Counted from the first letter of the stretch, positions 11,750-22,576 are shown. The stretch: DNA of 64,000 nucleotides from Bradyrhizobium sp. CB82 (GCF_029714405.1 NZ_CP121650.1:6577001-6641000); one strand, 5' to 3'. Notes: generated by a model from the letters alone, not told the origin. Made by a program: numbers and translations.

Positions 11750-12679
11750 CTATGTTTCGGTTTCCGAGCCGCCATGCTTCTCGCGGCGCCACGCGCCCGG
11801 ACTGACGCCGACCAGCGAAGAGAACACCCGCGTAAAGTGGCTTTGATTGGCAAACCCCGCCGAGATCGCGATCTCGGCCAGCGGCAGGTCGCGAACGCTC
11901 AGCAACTGCTTGGCCGCCTTGATACGTTGGTGCAGCAGCCACTGGTGCGGCGGCAAGCCGGTGGACATACGAAACGCCCGGGAAAAATGGCTGACGGAAA
12001 GGTCGAACTCAGCGGCGATCTGTTGGAGTGAAAGGCTTCCACCGAGGTCGGACTCCAGCCGTTCGCAGGCACGCTTCATCTGCCACGACGCAAGTCCGCC
12101 GCGCGCGAGATCGGTGTTGCGCCGCAGCCCGCCATAGACCTGCGCGACATGCGCTGACAGCGCGAGCATCATGTGGTCGACGAAAAGCTGGTTGGCTTCA
12201 TTTGGCCGATGCAGTGCATGGTGCAGCGACGCGCCGAGATGGCGGACAATCGCGTCGTCATGGCCGATCCCGGGCTGATAGGCGAGTTCGCCAATGCGCG
12301 GCGCGCCGCTCTGCTTGGCGATGTCCTCGAGCGCCGAGCGCGGCAGATAGAAGAACAAGGAGTGGAACGGCTTGTCGATGACGTAGCGCGGATCGCGTTT
12401 CAAATCGTACAGATATGTCGCGCCGCTGCGGATATCCGCCTTGATGACGCACCTGCCGCGCTCCCAGCATTCGCAGTTCGGGTAATCGCGAAACTTAAGA
12501 CTGACGAGATAAGCATCGTCAGAAGGCAAGGCGCCGCAGAGGCCCGGCACGGGATTGTCATCCCGCGTCTCGACAACCGCGAGTTCGGCACTACGCAGGG
12601 TACGCGTAATCAGCGAGGGCGCGTCCTTCAGGTTCAAAGGCTGCCCGAGCTTCGCGCCGTAGGCGCCCGCCTGTGCCAT
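11750..12679 (-). CDS. AraC-family transcriptional regulator
   Basis: 309 residues. The C-terminal 100 carry the double helix-turn-helix of AraC/XylS regulators (LSLQQIAAEFDLSVSHFSRAFRMSTGLPPHQWLLHQRIKAAKQLL ... LPLAEIAISAGFANQSHFTRVFSSLVGVSPGAWRRE). The N-terminal part would be the effector or dimerisation domain; its ligand is unknown. It converges on the catalase-like gene and diverges from the second AraC gene at 13048. Confidence 0.92.
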   Translation of the reverse strand: MAQAGAYGAKLGQPLNLKDAPSLITRTLRSAELAVVETRDDNPVPGLCGALPSDDAYLVSLKFRDYPNCECWERGRCVIKADIRSGATYLYDLKRDPRYVIDKPFHSLFFYLPRSALEDIAKQSGAPRIGELAYQPGIGHDDAIVRHLGASLHHALHRPNEANQLFVDHMMLALSAHVAQVYGGLRRNTDLARGGLASWQMKRACERLESDLGGSLSLQQIAAEFDLSVSHFSRAFRMSTGLPPHQWLLHQRIKAAKQLLSVRDLPLAEIAISAGFANQSHFTRVFSSLVGVSPGAWRREKHGGSETET

Positions 12680-13047
12680 GCGTCGATCTCATCCGTGAAC
12701 TTGCGCGGAGCCGGTTTGTCCCTAGGTCCGCAGAACATCAGCTCATTATCCGCCGTGAGCGAACGACCGTCTAGAGTCCTTTGGTCACGGCAATTTTGTG
12801 ACAATCCATCGCGGTTGTCCCTTCACAGCCCCGCTACTCAACACCCGAGTCGTCAATTGCCTCATTTGTCAGCAAAGGGCGGCAGTGCGCATCTATTGAG
12901 CGGGATCTAGGTCGCAGACGCGTGACAGCGGCTTGGAGCAAAATCAGGCAAAGCACCCCCGTTTTGGGAAAGACCGAAGACCTGCAGAGCAGTAGAAGGC
13001 GCGCCCAACGCTCAAACGAAATGCCACTCAACGGCGAGGACAGGTCC
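12680..13047. promoter_or_regulatory. Intergenic region between two divergent AraC genes
   Basis: Holds the promoters of both regulators. I see no clear repeats or hexamers. Confidence 0.4.
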
Positions 13048-14001
13048 ATGAGCTGCACGCCGACCAAGCGCGATCTTCACGAAAATCACCCAGACACTCC
13101 CGAGATGCACAATCGCATTTTGCCGAGCGGCGAACGGCGTGCCGCCGATGCCGAAATGGCGCGCGTGCTAAGAACCGCGCCGATACGCATTGCGTCGGAA
13201 CCATTCGGTGGCGCGATTGCCCATTGGAAGCACGGCGCTCTGCACGATGTCGTCGAGCCAATGACCGATCACGTCGTCATGACGTATCCGACCGGCACAC
13301 AGCGGCTGGAGCGCCGCAGCGGAAGATCGGTCGCGATCGGAACGGCGCGCAGTGGGGTTGTGACGATCATTCCAGCCGGCTCGAGCGCCCGATGGGACAT
13401 TCCTGGAGCCGTCGATGTCGTTCAGCTCTATCTACCGCATAGAACGCTCGAGCGTGTCGCAGGCGAAGCCGAGATGGCCGGGGTCGGTGACCTCCTGGAG
13501 CGAACCGCGCACCCCGACCTCATTACTTCTCGATTGCTCACGAGCGCAGTGGAAGCAATGGATGGTAGCGCGGCCCTTGATGCCCTGTTCAGGCAACAAA
13601 TGACCGACCTTCTCGCCACACGGGTGTTGGCTGCGCACGCCGGTACGCCGGCGCGCTTTCAGCCGACCTTGGGTGGGCTGTCTCCGACGGCGCTCCGCCG
13701 CGCGGTCGAGCGCCTACGCTCGGATGCCGAAGCGGACGTCTCGCTCGCAGCCCTGGCTTCGGACGCCGGTCTGTCGCGCTTCCACTTCTGCCGCGCCTTC
13801 AAGGAAAGCACAGGGTTGTCGCCGCATGCCTGGCTGCGGCAGCACCGGATCGAGCAGGCGATGAACATGCTGCGCGACACCGATGAGTCCATCGTTTCGA
13901 TCGCAGCCGCTCTTGGCTATTCCTCGCAGACCGCCTTCGCTGCGGCGTTCAGGAAAATGACCGGCGAGACACCGCGCGACTGCCGGAGGCGCATGCGTTA
14001 G
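13048..14001 (+). CDS. AraC-family transcriptional regulator
   Basis: About 317 residues from ATG 13048 (preceded by GAGGACAGG); in-frame ATGs at 13021 and 12922 are alternatives. The C-terminal DNA-binding domain is plain: VSLAALASDAGLSRFHFCRAFKESTGLSPHAWLRQHRIEQAMNML ... SIVSIAAALGYSSQTAFAAAFRKMTGETPRDCRRR. The N-terminal domain (QRLERRSGRSVAIGTARSGVVTIIPAGSSARWDIPGAVDVVQLYLP) is cupin-like. Possible targets are the downstream genes at 14100-16795; this is inference from position. Confidence 0.9.
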   Translation: MSCTPTKRDLHENHPDTPEMHNRILPSGERRAADAEMARVLRTAPIRIASEPFGGAIAHWKHGALHDVVEPMTDHVVMTYPTGTQRLERRSGRSVAIGTARSGVVTIIPAGSSARWDIPGAVDVVQLYLPHRTLERVAGEAEMAGVGDLLERTAHPDLITSRLLTSAVEAMDGSAALDALFRQQMTDLLATRVLAAHAGTPARFQPTLGGLSPTALRRAVERLRSDAEADVSLAALASDAGLSRFHFCRAFKESTGLSPHAWLRQHRIEQAMNMLRDTDESIVSIAAALGYSSQTAFAAAFRKMTGETPRDCRRRMR

Positions 14002-14099
14002 CAGCAATCGCTCTACAGTGACGGCAATCCCTCTGGGGCAGCGGCAGGACTGATCGGTTAGACCATCATCATGTCCGAACCAACAGACGGAGACTAAAG

Positions 14100-14384
14100 A
14101 TGACCTGGAGGAACTTCGTCAGCCGGCTGCCAATCACATCACAGCGCAGAGGCCTTACCACGGCAACGTTGTATGGACTTTCGTTGGCTGTCCGCTTCAC
14201 GTCAGCCGCGGGAGGGGACGACGAAGTGCCCACGCCGTCGCTGCAAATGATCAAGCCGGTCACGTCCATCATGATCAGGACCGCTCCGCCGCTGCCCTTT
14301 GAGGGCTTGGCTAAGGCGGCACAGCCGATCGCACTTCGCTCCGGCTGGCCGCTCGGTTCGTCGGACTGCCGCGCCGGCATGTAA
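14100..14384 (+). CDS. Possible small hypothetical protein
   Basis: 94 residues, MTWRNFVSRLPITSQRRGLTTATLYGLSLAVRFTSAAGG..., with a good GGAG site ahead of the ATG but no recognised family. A weak hydrophobic stretch near residues 20-37 might be a signal. Could be non-coding. Confidence 0.3.
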   Translation: MTWRNFVSRLPITSQRRGLTTATLYGLSLAVRFTSAAGGDDEVPTPSLQMIKPVTSIMIRTAPPLPFEGLAKAAQPIALRSGWPLGSSDCRAGM

Positions 14385-14535
14385 GACCCTCATGCCGGTG
14401 TCATCGATAACGGACTGCCTCCGTCCGTAAGGACCGAGACCTCTCATTTCACCTCTTCGCGTGGTCGTCGAGCGCTGCACAAGCAGCGAGCGGCAGCGCG
14501 CGGACTATTGGAAGTCCAACCACAGGAGCCAACAC

Positions 14536-15741
14536 ATGCGATTAGTCATCATCGGCGCCGGCTTTGCCGGCATGTACGCCGCCCTTTCCGCAGCACGCCT
14601 GCGCGATATCAAGGGCGTTTCGCCCGAAGAGCTCGAGATCGCGCTGGTTGCGCCCGAGCCGACGCTGGTGGTTCGCCCGCGGCTCTACGAACCGAAACCC
14701 GAAACCATGACCGCGCCCCTGCTCGACGTCCTCAACGCCATCGACGTCGTGCACGTGCAGGGCAGTGCCGAGACGGTGGACACCAAGTCTCGCATGGTGC
14801 AGATCGCGACCAACAAAGGCACGCGAAAGACCCTTTCCTACGATCGCCTGGTCGTGGCCACCGGAAGCCGGCTGTTCCGCCCCAACATTCCCGGACTCGC
14901 CGAACATGGTTTCAGCGTCGACTCGCTCGATGATGCGGTTGCCCTCGACAAACATCTGCATAGCTTGCCGAAGCGGCCTGCGGTGAACGGTCGCGACACA
15001 GTCGTCGTTGCCGGCGGCGGCTTCACCGGAATCGAGGCTGCAACCGAAATGCCCACGCGACTGCGCGCGATCCTGGGCAACGGTGCAAAGCCGCGCGTCA
15101 TCATCGTCGAACGCAATCCGTCGATCGCCCCCGACATGGGCGAAGGCCCCCGCCCCGTCATCGAGGAAGCCCTGCGAAAGGTCGGCGTGGAAACCCGCGT
15201 GGGCGTCGGAGTCGCCGCGCTGGACAAATCCGGCGTCACGCTTTCAAACGGCGATCACATCGAGGCGGAGACGGTCATCTGGGCCGCCGGCATTCGCGCC
15301 GCCCCATTGACGCAGCAGATCCCCGCCGAGCGCGACAACTTCGGCCGGCTGCTGGTCGATCCCTGTTTGCGCGTGCCCGGTGTGCCCGACGTATTCGCCA
15401 CCGGCGATGCCGCTCGCGCCGCCTGCGACGACGAGGGCAACTATGCGCTGATGTCGTGCCAGCACGCCACGCGGATGGGCGCCTTCGCCGGCAACAACGC
15501 CGCGGCAGAACTGCTTGGCGTCCCGACGAGACCCTATCACCAGAAGGCCTACGTCACCTGCCTCGACCTTGGCGAAGCCGGCGCACTGTTCACGCGGGGC
15601 TGGGAGCGCACGGTGGAAATGGTCGGCGATGTCGCCAAGAAAACCAAGCAGGAGATCAACGGCGTCTGGATCTATCCGCCCAAGCCCGAGCGCACCGCCG
15701 CACTCGCCTCGGCCGATCCGGAGCAAGTCACCAAACTGTAG
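14536..15741 (+). CDS. NAD(P)/FAD-dependent oxidoreductase, NDH-2-like
   Basis: 401 residues starting MRLVIIGAGFAGMYAALSAARL, the FAD-binding GxGxxG fold at the very N-terminus; a second dinucleotide-binding motif VVVAGGGFTGIEAATEMP lies at about residues 155-172, and the FAD-contacting VFATGDAARA near 295. This is the arrangement of type II NADH dehydrogenases and related pyridine nucleotide-disulfide oxidoreductases. It may pass electrons to quinone; the exact acceptor cannot be read from the sequence. ATG 14536 has a CAGGAGCC site; the frame extends to 14461 without one. Followed by an MBL hydrolase about 100 bases on. Confidence 0.88.
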   Translation: MRLVIIGAGFAGMYAALSAARLRDIKGVSPEELEIALVAPEPTLVVRPRLYEPKPETMTAPLLDVLNAIDVVHVQGSAETVDTKSRMVQIATNKGTRKTLSYDRLVVATGSRLFRPNIPGLAEHGFSVDSLDDAVALDKHLHSLPKRPAVNGRDTVVVAGGGFTGIEAATEMPTRLRAILGNGAKPRVIIVERNPSIAPDMGEGPRPVIEEALRKVGVETRVGVGVAALDKSGVTLSNGDHIEAETVIWAAGIRAAPLTQQIPAERDNFGRLLVDPCLRVPGVPDVFATGDAARAACDDEGNYALMSCQHATRMGAFAGNNAAAELLGVPTRPYHQKAYVTCLDLGEAGALFTRGWERTVEMVGDVAKKTKQEINGVWIYPPKPERTAALASADPEQVTKL

Positions 15742-15841
15742 GCGCCCGACGCAACACGGGCCGCGCCTCGACGCGAAGCGCGGCCCATCCAGAATTCAAC
15801 ATCAAGACCGAACCTCAACGTCAAGCAATGGAGTCTTGAAG

Positions 15842-16795
15842 ATGAACCAGACGATCCGCAGCATCAAGCAGAAGCCTATCAAGAACCTCGACAATACCCC
15901 CCGTCACGGCAGAACCGCGACCGACGAGCTGGTTCCATCGCGCTATGCACTGCGAATCGGCGAAATCGAGGTGCTCGTGATCAGCGATGGGGTGCTAACG
16001 CCGCCATCCGAGTCCATGGCTACCAATGCCGATCCGGCCGTCCGGGCGGCCTGGCTGGACAACATGTTCTTGTCGCGGGAGGCGTTCGATTGGGCACTGA
16101 ACGAGGTGGTGCTGCGTAGCGGCGGCCAAACCATACTCATCGACGCTGGGCTGGGAGAGGAGTACCCGGACTTTCCGCGGGCGGGACAGTGGGGCCAGCG
16201 CCTCGAGGCCGCTGGCATCGATCTTGGCTCCGTGACCGACGTGGTGCTGACCCACATGCACTTCGATCACGTTGGCGGACTGCTCGTCGACGGCGTGAAG
16301 AAGCGGCTGCGCCCGGACCTGCGGATCCACGTGGCCGCCGCCGAGGTCAAGTTCTGGGCTTCCCCCGACTTCTCCCGCACTGCCATGCCGCCGGTGCTCG
16401 CAGACTTGGCTCGGCGGGCGTCCAAGCAATTCCTGGACGAATATCACGGCCAGCTACAGCTCTTCGAAGAAGAGTCCAAGATTGCGCCCGGAGTCGCCGT
16501 CCGTCGCACCGGCGGCCACACCCCCGGGCACAGCGTGGTTCGCCTGGCCTCCGGCGACGACCGGCTGATGTTCGCTGGCGACGCCATATTTCCGGTCTCG
16601 TTCGACCACCCCGAATGGCACAACGGCTTTGAGCACGACCCTGCGGAGGCGACCCGTGTCCGGCTCGAACTTTTGCGGGAGCTGGTGGCGACCGGTTCGT
16701 GGCTGGTGGGCACGCATATGCCGTTCCCGTCCATAGGACGTGTCGCGGCCGCCGGCGAGCTCTTTCGTTGGGTCCCGGCCTGGTGGGACTACTGA
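15842..16795 (+). CDS. Metallo-beta-lactamase-fold hydrolase
   Basis: 317 residues with the di-zinc motif HMHFDH (THMHFDHVGG), a downstream GGHTPGHSVV histidine, the MFAGDAIFPV aspartate and a final THMPFPSIGR histidine. The layout matches the broad MBL-fold hydrolase family containing quorum-quenching lactonases and methyl-parathion-hydrolase-like enzymes. Substrate unknown. ATG 15842 follows a GGAGTCTTGAAG stretch. Probably co-transcribed with the oxidoreductase. Confidence 0.88.
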   Translation: MNQTIRSIKQKPIKNLDNTPRHGRTATDELVPSRYALRIGEIEVLVISDGVLTPPSESMATNADPAVRAAWLDNMFLSREAFDWALNEVVLRSGGQTILIDAGLGEEYPDFPRAGQWGQRLEAAGIDLGSVTDVVLTHMHFDHVGGLLVDGVKKRLRPDLRIHVAAAEVKFWASPDFSRTAMPPVLADLARRASKQFLDEYHGQLQLFEEESKIAPGVAVRRTGGHTPGHSVVRLASGDDRLMFAGDAIFPVSFDHPEWHNGFEHDPAEATRVRLELLRELVATGSWLVGTHMPFPSIGRVAAAGELFRWVPAWWDY

Positions 16796-17052
16796 GCGCT
16801 TCTTGGCTTAGCACCGAACGAGGCGCGAGCTCATAGCGCAAAACGAGTTCTCGCCTCCGGCACCGCTCGGAAGCGTGTCACCGATCCTCCAATAAATCAA
16901 CAGCTTTGGCCGCGCCCGCAAGGCGCGCGACCTGCTCACATCACAGCATCAGCAGAGCTATTCCGATGAAACACGAGACCGTGCGCACGAGCGCGTTCGC
17001 CATGAGCGGCGAAGCGCCGTACGAGCCACCCTATAGTGAGGACGGAGGCACC

Positions 17053-17729
17053 ATGACCGACATACGCGAAGCCCTCGGGTCTCAACCGCTGCGAATAGTT
17101 CGACCCGCTCCCTCTTCAATCTCGAGGAAGAGCATGCAGTCTTCCTGAACGAAGGGGTTCAGGTCTACGCAGCGTTGCAGCTCAACCGAGAGGACACTCT
17201 CATTGAGAAAGGACCGGGCTTCGAAGTCGTGGAAAGACTGTTGAGGCTGAACGATCCGGCTCAAAAGCCGTGTGTGGAGGTGTTTCTCCTCTCGCGGAAT
17301 TCACCCGACCTCTCCCTTCGCGCGTTCAACTCCATCGACCGATACGGGCTCGGAATAAAGGCCGGCAGCTTTACCAGCGGTCGCTCGCTCGGCCCCTTCA
17401 TTTCCGCATGGGAGTTGGATCTCTTTCTCTCCAACGAAATCATAGACGTGCGGGCGGCAATGGAAGCCGGGGCCGCCGCAGCGAAACTCGGCACGGCTCC
17501 CCAAGCTCGCCAAGAGGATCCGAGCGATGAAGTTCGTATCGCGTTCGACGGGGACGCGGTCGTGTTCAGCGACGAATCCGATGAAGTCTTCAAGCTTCAC
17601 GGATTGCAGGCATTCCTGAAACACGAACGGGAGAACGCGGGGTCCTCGCGCAGCGACCGAGACGTTTGTCTACCCTTAGGCTGCTGCCGACCTTCTTCAC
17701 GCCACACCTGCGCCGGTCACCTAACGTAA
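17053..17729 (+). pseudogene. Truncated, frameshifted 5'-nucleotidase
   Basis: From ATG 17053 the frame reads MTDIREALGSQPLRIV and then, after an apparent single-base loss near 17100, continues in another frame as STRSLFNLEEEHAVFLNEGVQVYAALQLNREDTLIEKGPGFEVVERLLRLN through DAVVFSDESDEVFKLHGLQAFLKHEREN. This resembles bacterial members of the cytosolic 5'-nucleotidase family (about 300 residues), which hydrolyse nucleoside monophosphates. The similarity stops near 17640 and the last third is missing; the frame then runs to 17729 in unrelated sequence abutting the end of the HlyD-like gene. Confidence 0.7.
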
Positions 17730-18952
17730 CGCTCCGAGATCCGCCCTCCATCTGTGACCCGGTCGCTGGGGTGCAGCACGACCCGATCTCCCGCACCGAG
17801 CCCGGCGAGAACCTCGGCGATCCGGTTATTCCGGTGGCCGATGTTGACCGGCACAGTTTTCGCGCGGCCGCTGTCGTCGGCGAAAACGGCCCACTGGTCG
17901 CCTTTCCGGAACAAGGCGCTCACGGGCACGGCCAGGGCGTCCTGAGCGCTCCAGGTGGTCACGTGGACGACGACCCGATAGTCGTGCCCGAGCGAGGCCC
18001 ACGCCTCGGGCGGGTCCGCGAAGTCGATGGCCACCCTGACCCGCTGTTCCTCGATGCCGAGCGCCGAGACTTTCAGGAAGCCGGCGGGGTCCACGCGGAC
18101 GACCTTCCCTTTGATGGGCTGACCGCCCCAACCGTCGATCCGGACGGGGGCACCTATCTTGATCTGGACCGCATCGGTCGAGAGCAGGTCGGCCACGACC
18201 TCCAGATCGAGAGGGTTGCCGATGTCGACGAGGGGAGTCCCGGGCAGGATGGTCGCCTCGCTGTCCTGGACGATCTTCAGCAGCCGTCCGCTCGCCGGCG
18301 CGAGCACCCGGACGCAGCACGTCGGCTCTGGGGGCGCGGTGTTGGCTGGGTCCATCAACCGGGCCGCCAGGCTGGTACGCACCGCGCGGCGCATGTCGAC
18401 CTGAGCCTTCGCGCTCGCCAAGGCGGCCTCGTTGGTGGCCACGTCGAACTTTGCCTTGTCGAAGGCCTGGGCCGAGATGGTCTGCGTCCGCGAGAGCGTC
18501 TGGGCCCGCTGAAATTCGGTCTTTGAAAAATCCAGCGCGGCTTCGATCCGCTGCACCTCGGCCTCCTGCTGCTGGATGGCGGCGTCCGCCGCCAGGACCT
18601 CGGCCTTAAGCTGGTCGCGCGAGCGAACGTCGATGAATCCCGGTAGCGTCGGCTGCATCAGGGCGATGACCGTCTGGTTGGCCACGACTTCGTCGCCGAC
18701 GTGAAGCGAAGGTCCCTGCTCGCCCAGCGGATGCGAAATCCTCAGCACCTTTCCGGCTATGGGCGCCGAGACGGTGTAGACGTGGCGCACGTGGGTCTTG
18801 CCGTCGTCGTCCGCCGTGACTTCGATCGGACCCTTCGCGACGGTCGCGAGATCGACGAGAACCGGGCGGGGCCAGGCGAACCAGGCCAGCCCTCCCGCCA
18901 TGGCGGCCAAGGCCGCAGCGCCGATGAAACGTTTGGTCCACTTTGCCGACAT
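17717..18952 (-). CDS. HlyD/RND-type periplasmic adaptor protein
   Basis: 411 residues: an N-terminal membrane anchor (FIGAAALAAMAGGLAWFAW), a lipoyl half (VTADDDGKTHVRHVYTVSAPIAGKVLRI), a coiled-coil hairpin (about residues 110-190), the second lipoyl half (VLAPASGRLLKIVQDSEATILPGTPLVDIG) and beta-barrel domain. Such adaptors link an inner-membrane ABC or RND pump to an outer-membrane channel. It follows the ABC permease by two bases and is the last gene of the cluster. ATG 18952 is the only sensible start; a much longer frame from 20317 is just the permease gene read out of frame. Confidence 0.9.
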   Translation of the reverse strand: MSAKWTKRFIGAAALAAMAGGLAWFAWPRPVLVDLATVAKGPIEVTADDDGKTHVRHVYTVSAPIAGKVLRISHPLGEQGPSLHVGDEVVANQTVIALMQPTLPGFIDVRSRDQLKAEVLAADAAIQQQEAEVQRIEAALDFSKTEFQRAQTLSRTQTISAQAFDKAKFDVATNEAALASAKAQVDMRRAVRTSLAARLMDPANTAPPEPTCCVRVLAPASGRLLKIVQDSEATILPGTPLVDIGNPLDLEVVADLLSTDAVQIKIGAPVRIDGWGGQPIKGKVVRVDPAGFLKVSALGIEEQRVRVAIDFADPPEAWASLGHDYRVVVHVTTWSAQDALAVPVSALFRKGDQWAVFADDSGRAKTVPVNIGHRNNRIAEVLAGLGAGDRVVLHPSDRVTDGGRISERYVR

Positions 18953-18954
18953 GG

Positions 18955-21317
18955 CTAATCTCGCGTCTTGAGGACCGCGACGAGGTCCAGTTTGTCGATG
19001 CGTTCGCGGATGACCGCTGCGGAGGCGGTGGCCGCCAGCACCACGACGGACGTGGCGACCATGTAGGTGGAGTGCTCGACGACGAGGCGCACGCGCATCA
19101 GTTCCCCGGCCAGGTTCGTCTTCATGACCCAGGCGAGCCCGTAGCCCATCACCCACCCCGGCGGCTGAGCGATCAGCGTGAGGATGGCGAGTTCGAGCAG
19201 GAGGATGTGAAGCACCTCGCCGCGGGTGAAGCCCAGCACGCGCAGGCTGGCCAATTCCCGCGCCCGTTCGGACAGCGAGATCCGGGCGTTGTTGAAGACG
19301 ACGCCGAACGCGATCACGGCGGCGAGCCCGGTGTAGATGCTCGCCATCGTGGTGACGAGCAGCGCGACCGTCTTGCGGAAGTTCGCCAGAGAGACGCGCT
19401 GCAGCGCCACGCCGCCGACCGTCGGCATGGACTTCACGGCCGCGTAGAAATCCTCCTTCCGGTTCTCGTCGAGGCTGAGGTTCACGCTGTTCACGACGGG
19501 CGCCTCGCGCATCAGCTTGCGGAGCGTCTCGATGTCCATCATTCCCCTGATGCCGAAATAATCCTCGACGGTCGCCACCATCGGCATGCTGACGGTACGG
19601 CGGGCGCCCTCCAGCAAATCGACCTCGACCGTGTCGCCGGCCCCTACCCCGAGGATGTGCCCGAGCATGGCGGAGATGGCGAGGCCGGTCTCCGGAAGCG
19701 CGACCGGCCGAAGATCGGCATCGATGATGCGCCTCAGATCCGCGTCGGCCGGCCGGCCGCTGATGATGATCCGCCGTTCGACGTTGCCATGGCGAATCCG
19801 GACGGGCACCTCGCGGAACGGCTCGGCAGCGAGAACGCCCGGAAGCCGGTTCACTTGCTCCACCACGTTCTCGATCCGCTTCTCGGAAAAGCCGATGGTC
19901 GCGTCCTGCCGGTCGGCGAGGAAATAGGTCACGTCGATCAGTTGCTCCATGGTGTCGCGGGTGAACAGCGAGACGACCAGGATCGCGGTGGCCAGCGCCA
20001 TCCCAAGCGCCGTGAAGGCCGCCCGGACCGGATGGCGCGCGATGTTGCGGACCATCATCAGCGTCGGCTGCGACACGACCTGGTCGAGCTGGATGCTCGC
20101 CGGTAGCAGCCGCCGGTAGACCGGCGGGGCCGGCGGTTGCATGGCGACGGCCGGCGGCAGCCTGACCACTTCGCGCAGCGCCCGCAGCGCGCCCACGGCG
20201 GCGGCGGCCGCGCTGAGCGCGCCGGCGGTGACGTATAGATCCGGCGCCTTCGCGAACACCAGGAACGGGAAGTGGAAGAAGTCGCCGAACAACGCAGTGA
20301 CACGCAGTCCGAGCCATGTGCCCGCCACGCCGCCCAGGACGATCCCGATCACCACGATGAGAGCGACGAACTTGAAATAGTGCAGCACGATGCTGCTGTC
20401 GGCGTAGCCCAGCGCCTTCAGGAGGCCGATCTGCTCGCGCTCGAGCGCGACCAGCCGGGTCAGGGTGAGATTGACCAGGAAGGCGGCGACTAGAAGGAAG
20501 ATCGGCGGCAGCGTGCGGCTCATGTTGTTGAGCATGTCGAGCTCATGGTCGAGCCAGGCGTGCGAGGTCTGGTCTTTGCGACCATGGGCCGCCTGCCCAC
20601 CGTAGGGGTCGAGCAAGGCGTCGAGCCGCGCGGTCACCTCGCGCTCGGAGGCGCCGGGCTGCAGCTTGACCGACACCGCCGAGAGGCACCGTCGAGATCG
20701 TAGACGCCGGCGAGCGCCTTTTCCGACATCCAGACGATCGCGTAGCGGCGGTCATCCGGCATCAGGTCGCCGGGCCCAACCGTGTAGACGAACTCTGGTG
20801 ACAGCGCCGTGCCGACGATGACGAGCTCGCGCTTCTTGCCGTTCAGGATGGCCGAGAACCGCGCCCCTTCGGAGAAGCCGTGGGCTCGGGCGAACGGCTC
20901 GTTGACGACGACCTCCTCGGACCGTCCCGGCTCCGGAAGCCGCCCGGATCGCATGTAGAGCCGATTGAGATGCGGCTCGGCGTTGTCGGGCAGCGAAACG
21001 AACTGCCCGCTGGCGGGTTCGGAGAAGCCGGGAATGTCCAGCAGCGCAAGCTTGGCGATGCGGGTGTCGACGGCGGCGACGCCGGGGATCTCTCCTATCC
21101 TGTCGGCGAGCGCCTTGGGTGCCCGCTTGGCCTGAGCGAACACGTCACCGAAGCCGTAGCGTTCGTAGTACGCGATCCGCGTTTCTTCCAGGGACCGATG
21201 CGAACCGACGGCGAGCACCAGCGTCGCGACACCGCCTCCGACGACCAGGGCGACGGCGAGCACCTGCGCCCAGAGCCGCCTGACGTCCCGAAACAGCTTG
21301 ATGTCGAGCGTCGTCAT
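18955..21317 (-). CDS. FtsX/MacB-type ABC permease, frameshifted
   Basis: Inner-membrane permease subunit with two FtsX-like halves. The N-terminal part from ATG 21317 ([38 protein letters not shown]) runs to GVYDLDGA near 20690; there a single base seems missing (GCCTCTCGG for an expected GCCTTCTCGG), and the protein continues in another frame as [27 protein letters not shown] to the stop at 18955. Restored length is 787 residues. Membrane segments include [61 protein letters not shown] and a C-terminal group. It pairs with the ATPase 4 bases upstream. As written, the transporter would be non-functional. Confidence 0.85.
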
Positions 21318-21321
21318 GTCG

Positions 21322-22029
21322 TCACCAGGTGAGCTCGGCCGCTTGGCGCCGGCTCTCGTTCTTCCGGATCCTCGAGATCCTGCCGTCCGCAAAGAACAGC
21401 ACCCTGTCGGCGACTTCCTGGATGCTGGCGTTGTGCGTGATGATGACGGTGGTGGTCCCGAGCTGCCGGTTGACCCCGAGCAGCACCTCGATGACGCGGA
21501 TGCCGGTTTTCGAGTCCAGCGCCCCGGTCGGCTCGTCGCACAGCAGCACCGCCGGACGCTTCGCGATCGCACGGGCGATGGCGACCCGCTGCTGCTCGCC
21601 GCCGGATAGCTGGGCGGGGAAGTGATGCATCCGCTCTTCGAGCCCGACCAGCGCGAGAGCGTCGGCCGGGCGCATCGGCTTCTTGGCGACCTCGGTGACC
21701 AGCGCGACATTTTCGTGCGCGGTGAGGCTCGGCACCAGATTGTAGAACTGGAAGACGAAGCCGACGTGATCTCGGCGGTACCTCGTCAGCTCGCGATCCT
21801 CGAGATCCGTCAAGTCCAGGTCGCGGAAGAATAGCCTGCCGCTGCTTGGCCGGTCGAGACCACCCATGATGTTGAGCAGCGTGGTCTTGCCGCTGCCGGA
21901 GGGCCCGAGCAGCACGACCACTTCCTTCTCGGCGATCTCCAGATCGACTCTGTTGAGCGCCTTCACGGTCACCTCGCCGGAGACGTAGGTCTTCGTAAGC
22001 GCCTTGGCGGTGAAAATGGTTTCGCTCAT
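21322..22029 (-). CDS. ABC transporter ATP-binding protein (LolD/MacB-like)
   Basis: 235 residues from ATG 22029 ([32 protein letters not shown]). Walker A is GPSGSGKTT, the signature [15 protein letters not shown], Walker [13 protein letters not shown], and the H-loop ITHN. This ATPase subclass drives FtsX-fold permeases in lipoprotein, peptide or drug export rather than import. The frame extends upstream to 22140 but those residues are not family-like. Confidence 0.93.
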   Translation of the reverse strand: MSETIFTAKALTKTYVSGEVTVKALNRVDLEIAEKEVVVLLGPSGSGKTTLLNIMGGLDRPSSGRLFFRDLDLTDLEDRELTRYRRDHVGFVFQFYNLVPSLTAHENVALVTEVAKKPMRPADALALVGLEERMHHFPAQLSGGEQQRVAIARAIAKRPAVLLCDEPTGALDSKTGIRVIEVLLGVNRQLGTTTVIITHNASIQEVADRVLFFADGRISRIRKNESRRQAAELTW

Positions 22030-22087
22030 GGCTGCCCTTTCGGGACGCGATTGTCGGACGGATCCACCGTTCCGGTATTGATGTAGG

Positions 22088-22561
22088 TCAGGGGCTCGCG
22101 CCCGGCTCGCCGCCGGCCTTCGAAGAACGGGCGGATTCACGGACGAACATTGCGATGCTCGCCCACCAGACGAGCGCCATGCCGAGCAGGACCCCCTTGA
22201 AATCGGAATGGATCATGAAGTTGACGGCGGCCATCAACCCAATCGAGAGCACGCCGGCAACCCCGGCGCCGGCCGCAGCCACAGCGCGGTGGTCACGGAA
22301 GGACGTCAAGGCCAGGGTAAGCGCGAGCACTCCCGTAGCCGCCACGTAGCCGCCCATGACGCGAAATACGTGGGTTAGCCACGATGTCAGTCCAGGCCCG
22401 ATCGACTGCAATTCAGCCGGGGTAAGGCTCATGTACCGGATGTCCTCTGGCAGCAATGGAGGCCGGAGGAAAAGAAAGTAGATGCCGACACCAACCAACA
22501 GGATGCCGGAAGCCGCCAGGAGGATCGAGGATAGTCGCCAGCGGCCCCGCGTGTCGCGCAT
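22088..22561 (-). CDS. Four-helix membrane protein of unknown function
   Basis: 157 residues with four hydrophobic segments ([78 protein letters not shown]). It sits between the methyltransferase and the ATPase in the same orientation and probably belongs to the same operon. No family recognised with confidence. Confidence 0.75.
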   Translation of the reverse strand: MRDTRGRWRLSSILLAASGILLVGVGIYFLFLRPPLLPEDIRYMSLTPAELQSIGPGLTSWLTHVFRVMGGYVAATGVLALTLALTSFRDHRAVAAAGAGVAGVLSIGLMAAVNFMIHSDFKGVLLGMALVWWASIAMFVRESARSSKAGGEPGASP

Positions 22562-22576
22562 CGTGGCCGCCCCGGA

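Noticed and set aside
18955..20317. N-terminal extension making an 866-residue frame with the HlyD-like protein
   Set aside because: The extra part is the permease gene read in another frame; the adaptor has its own start and membrane anchor at 18952.
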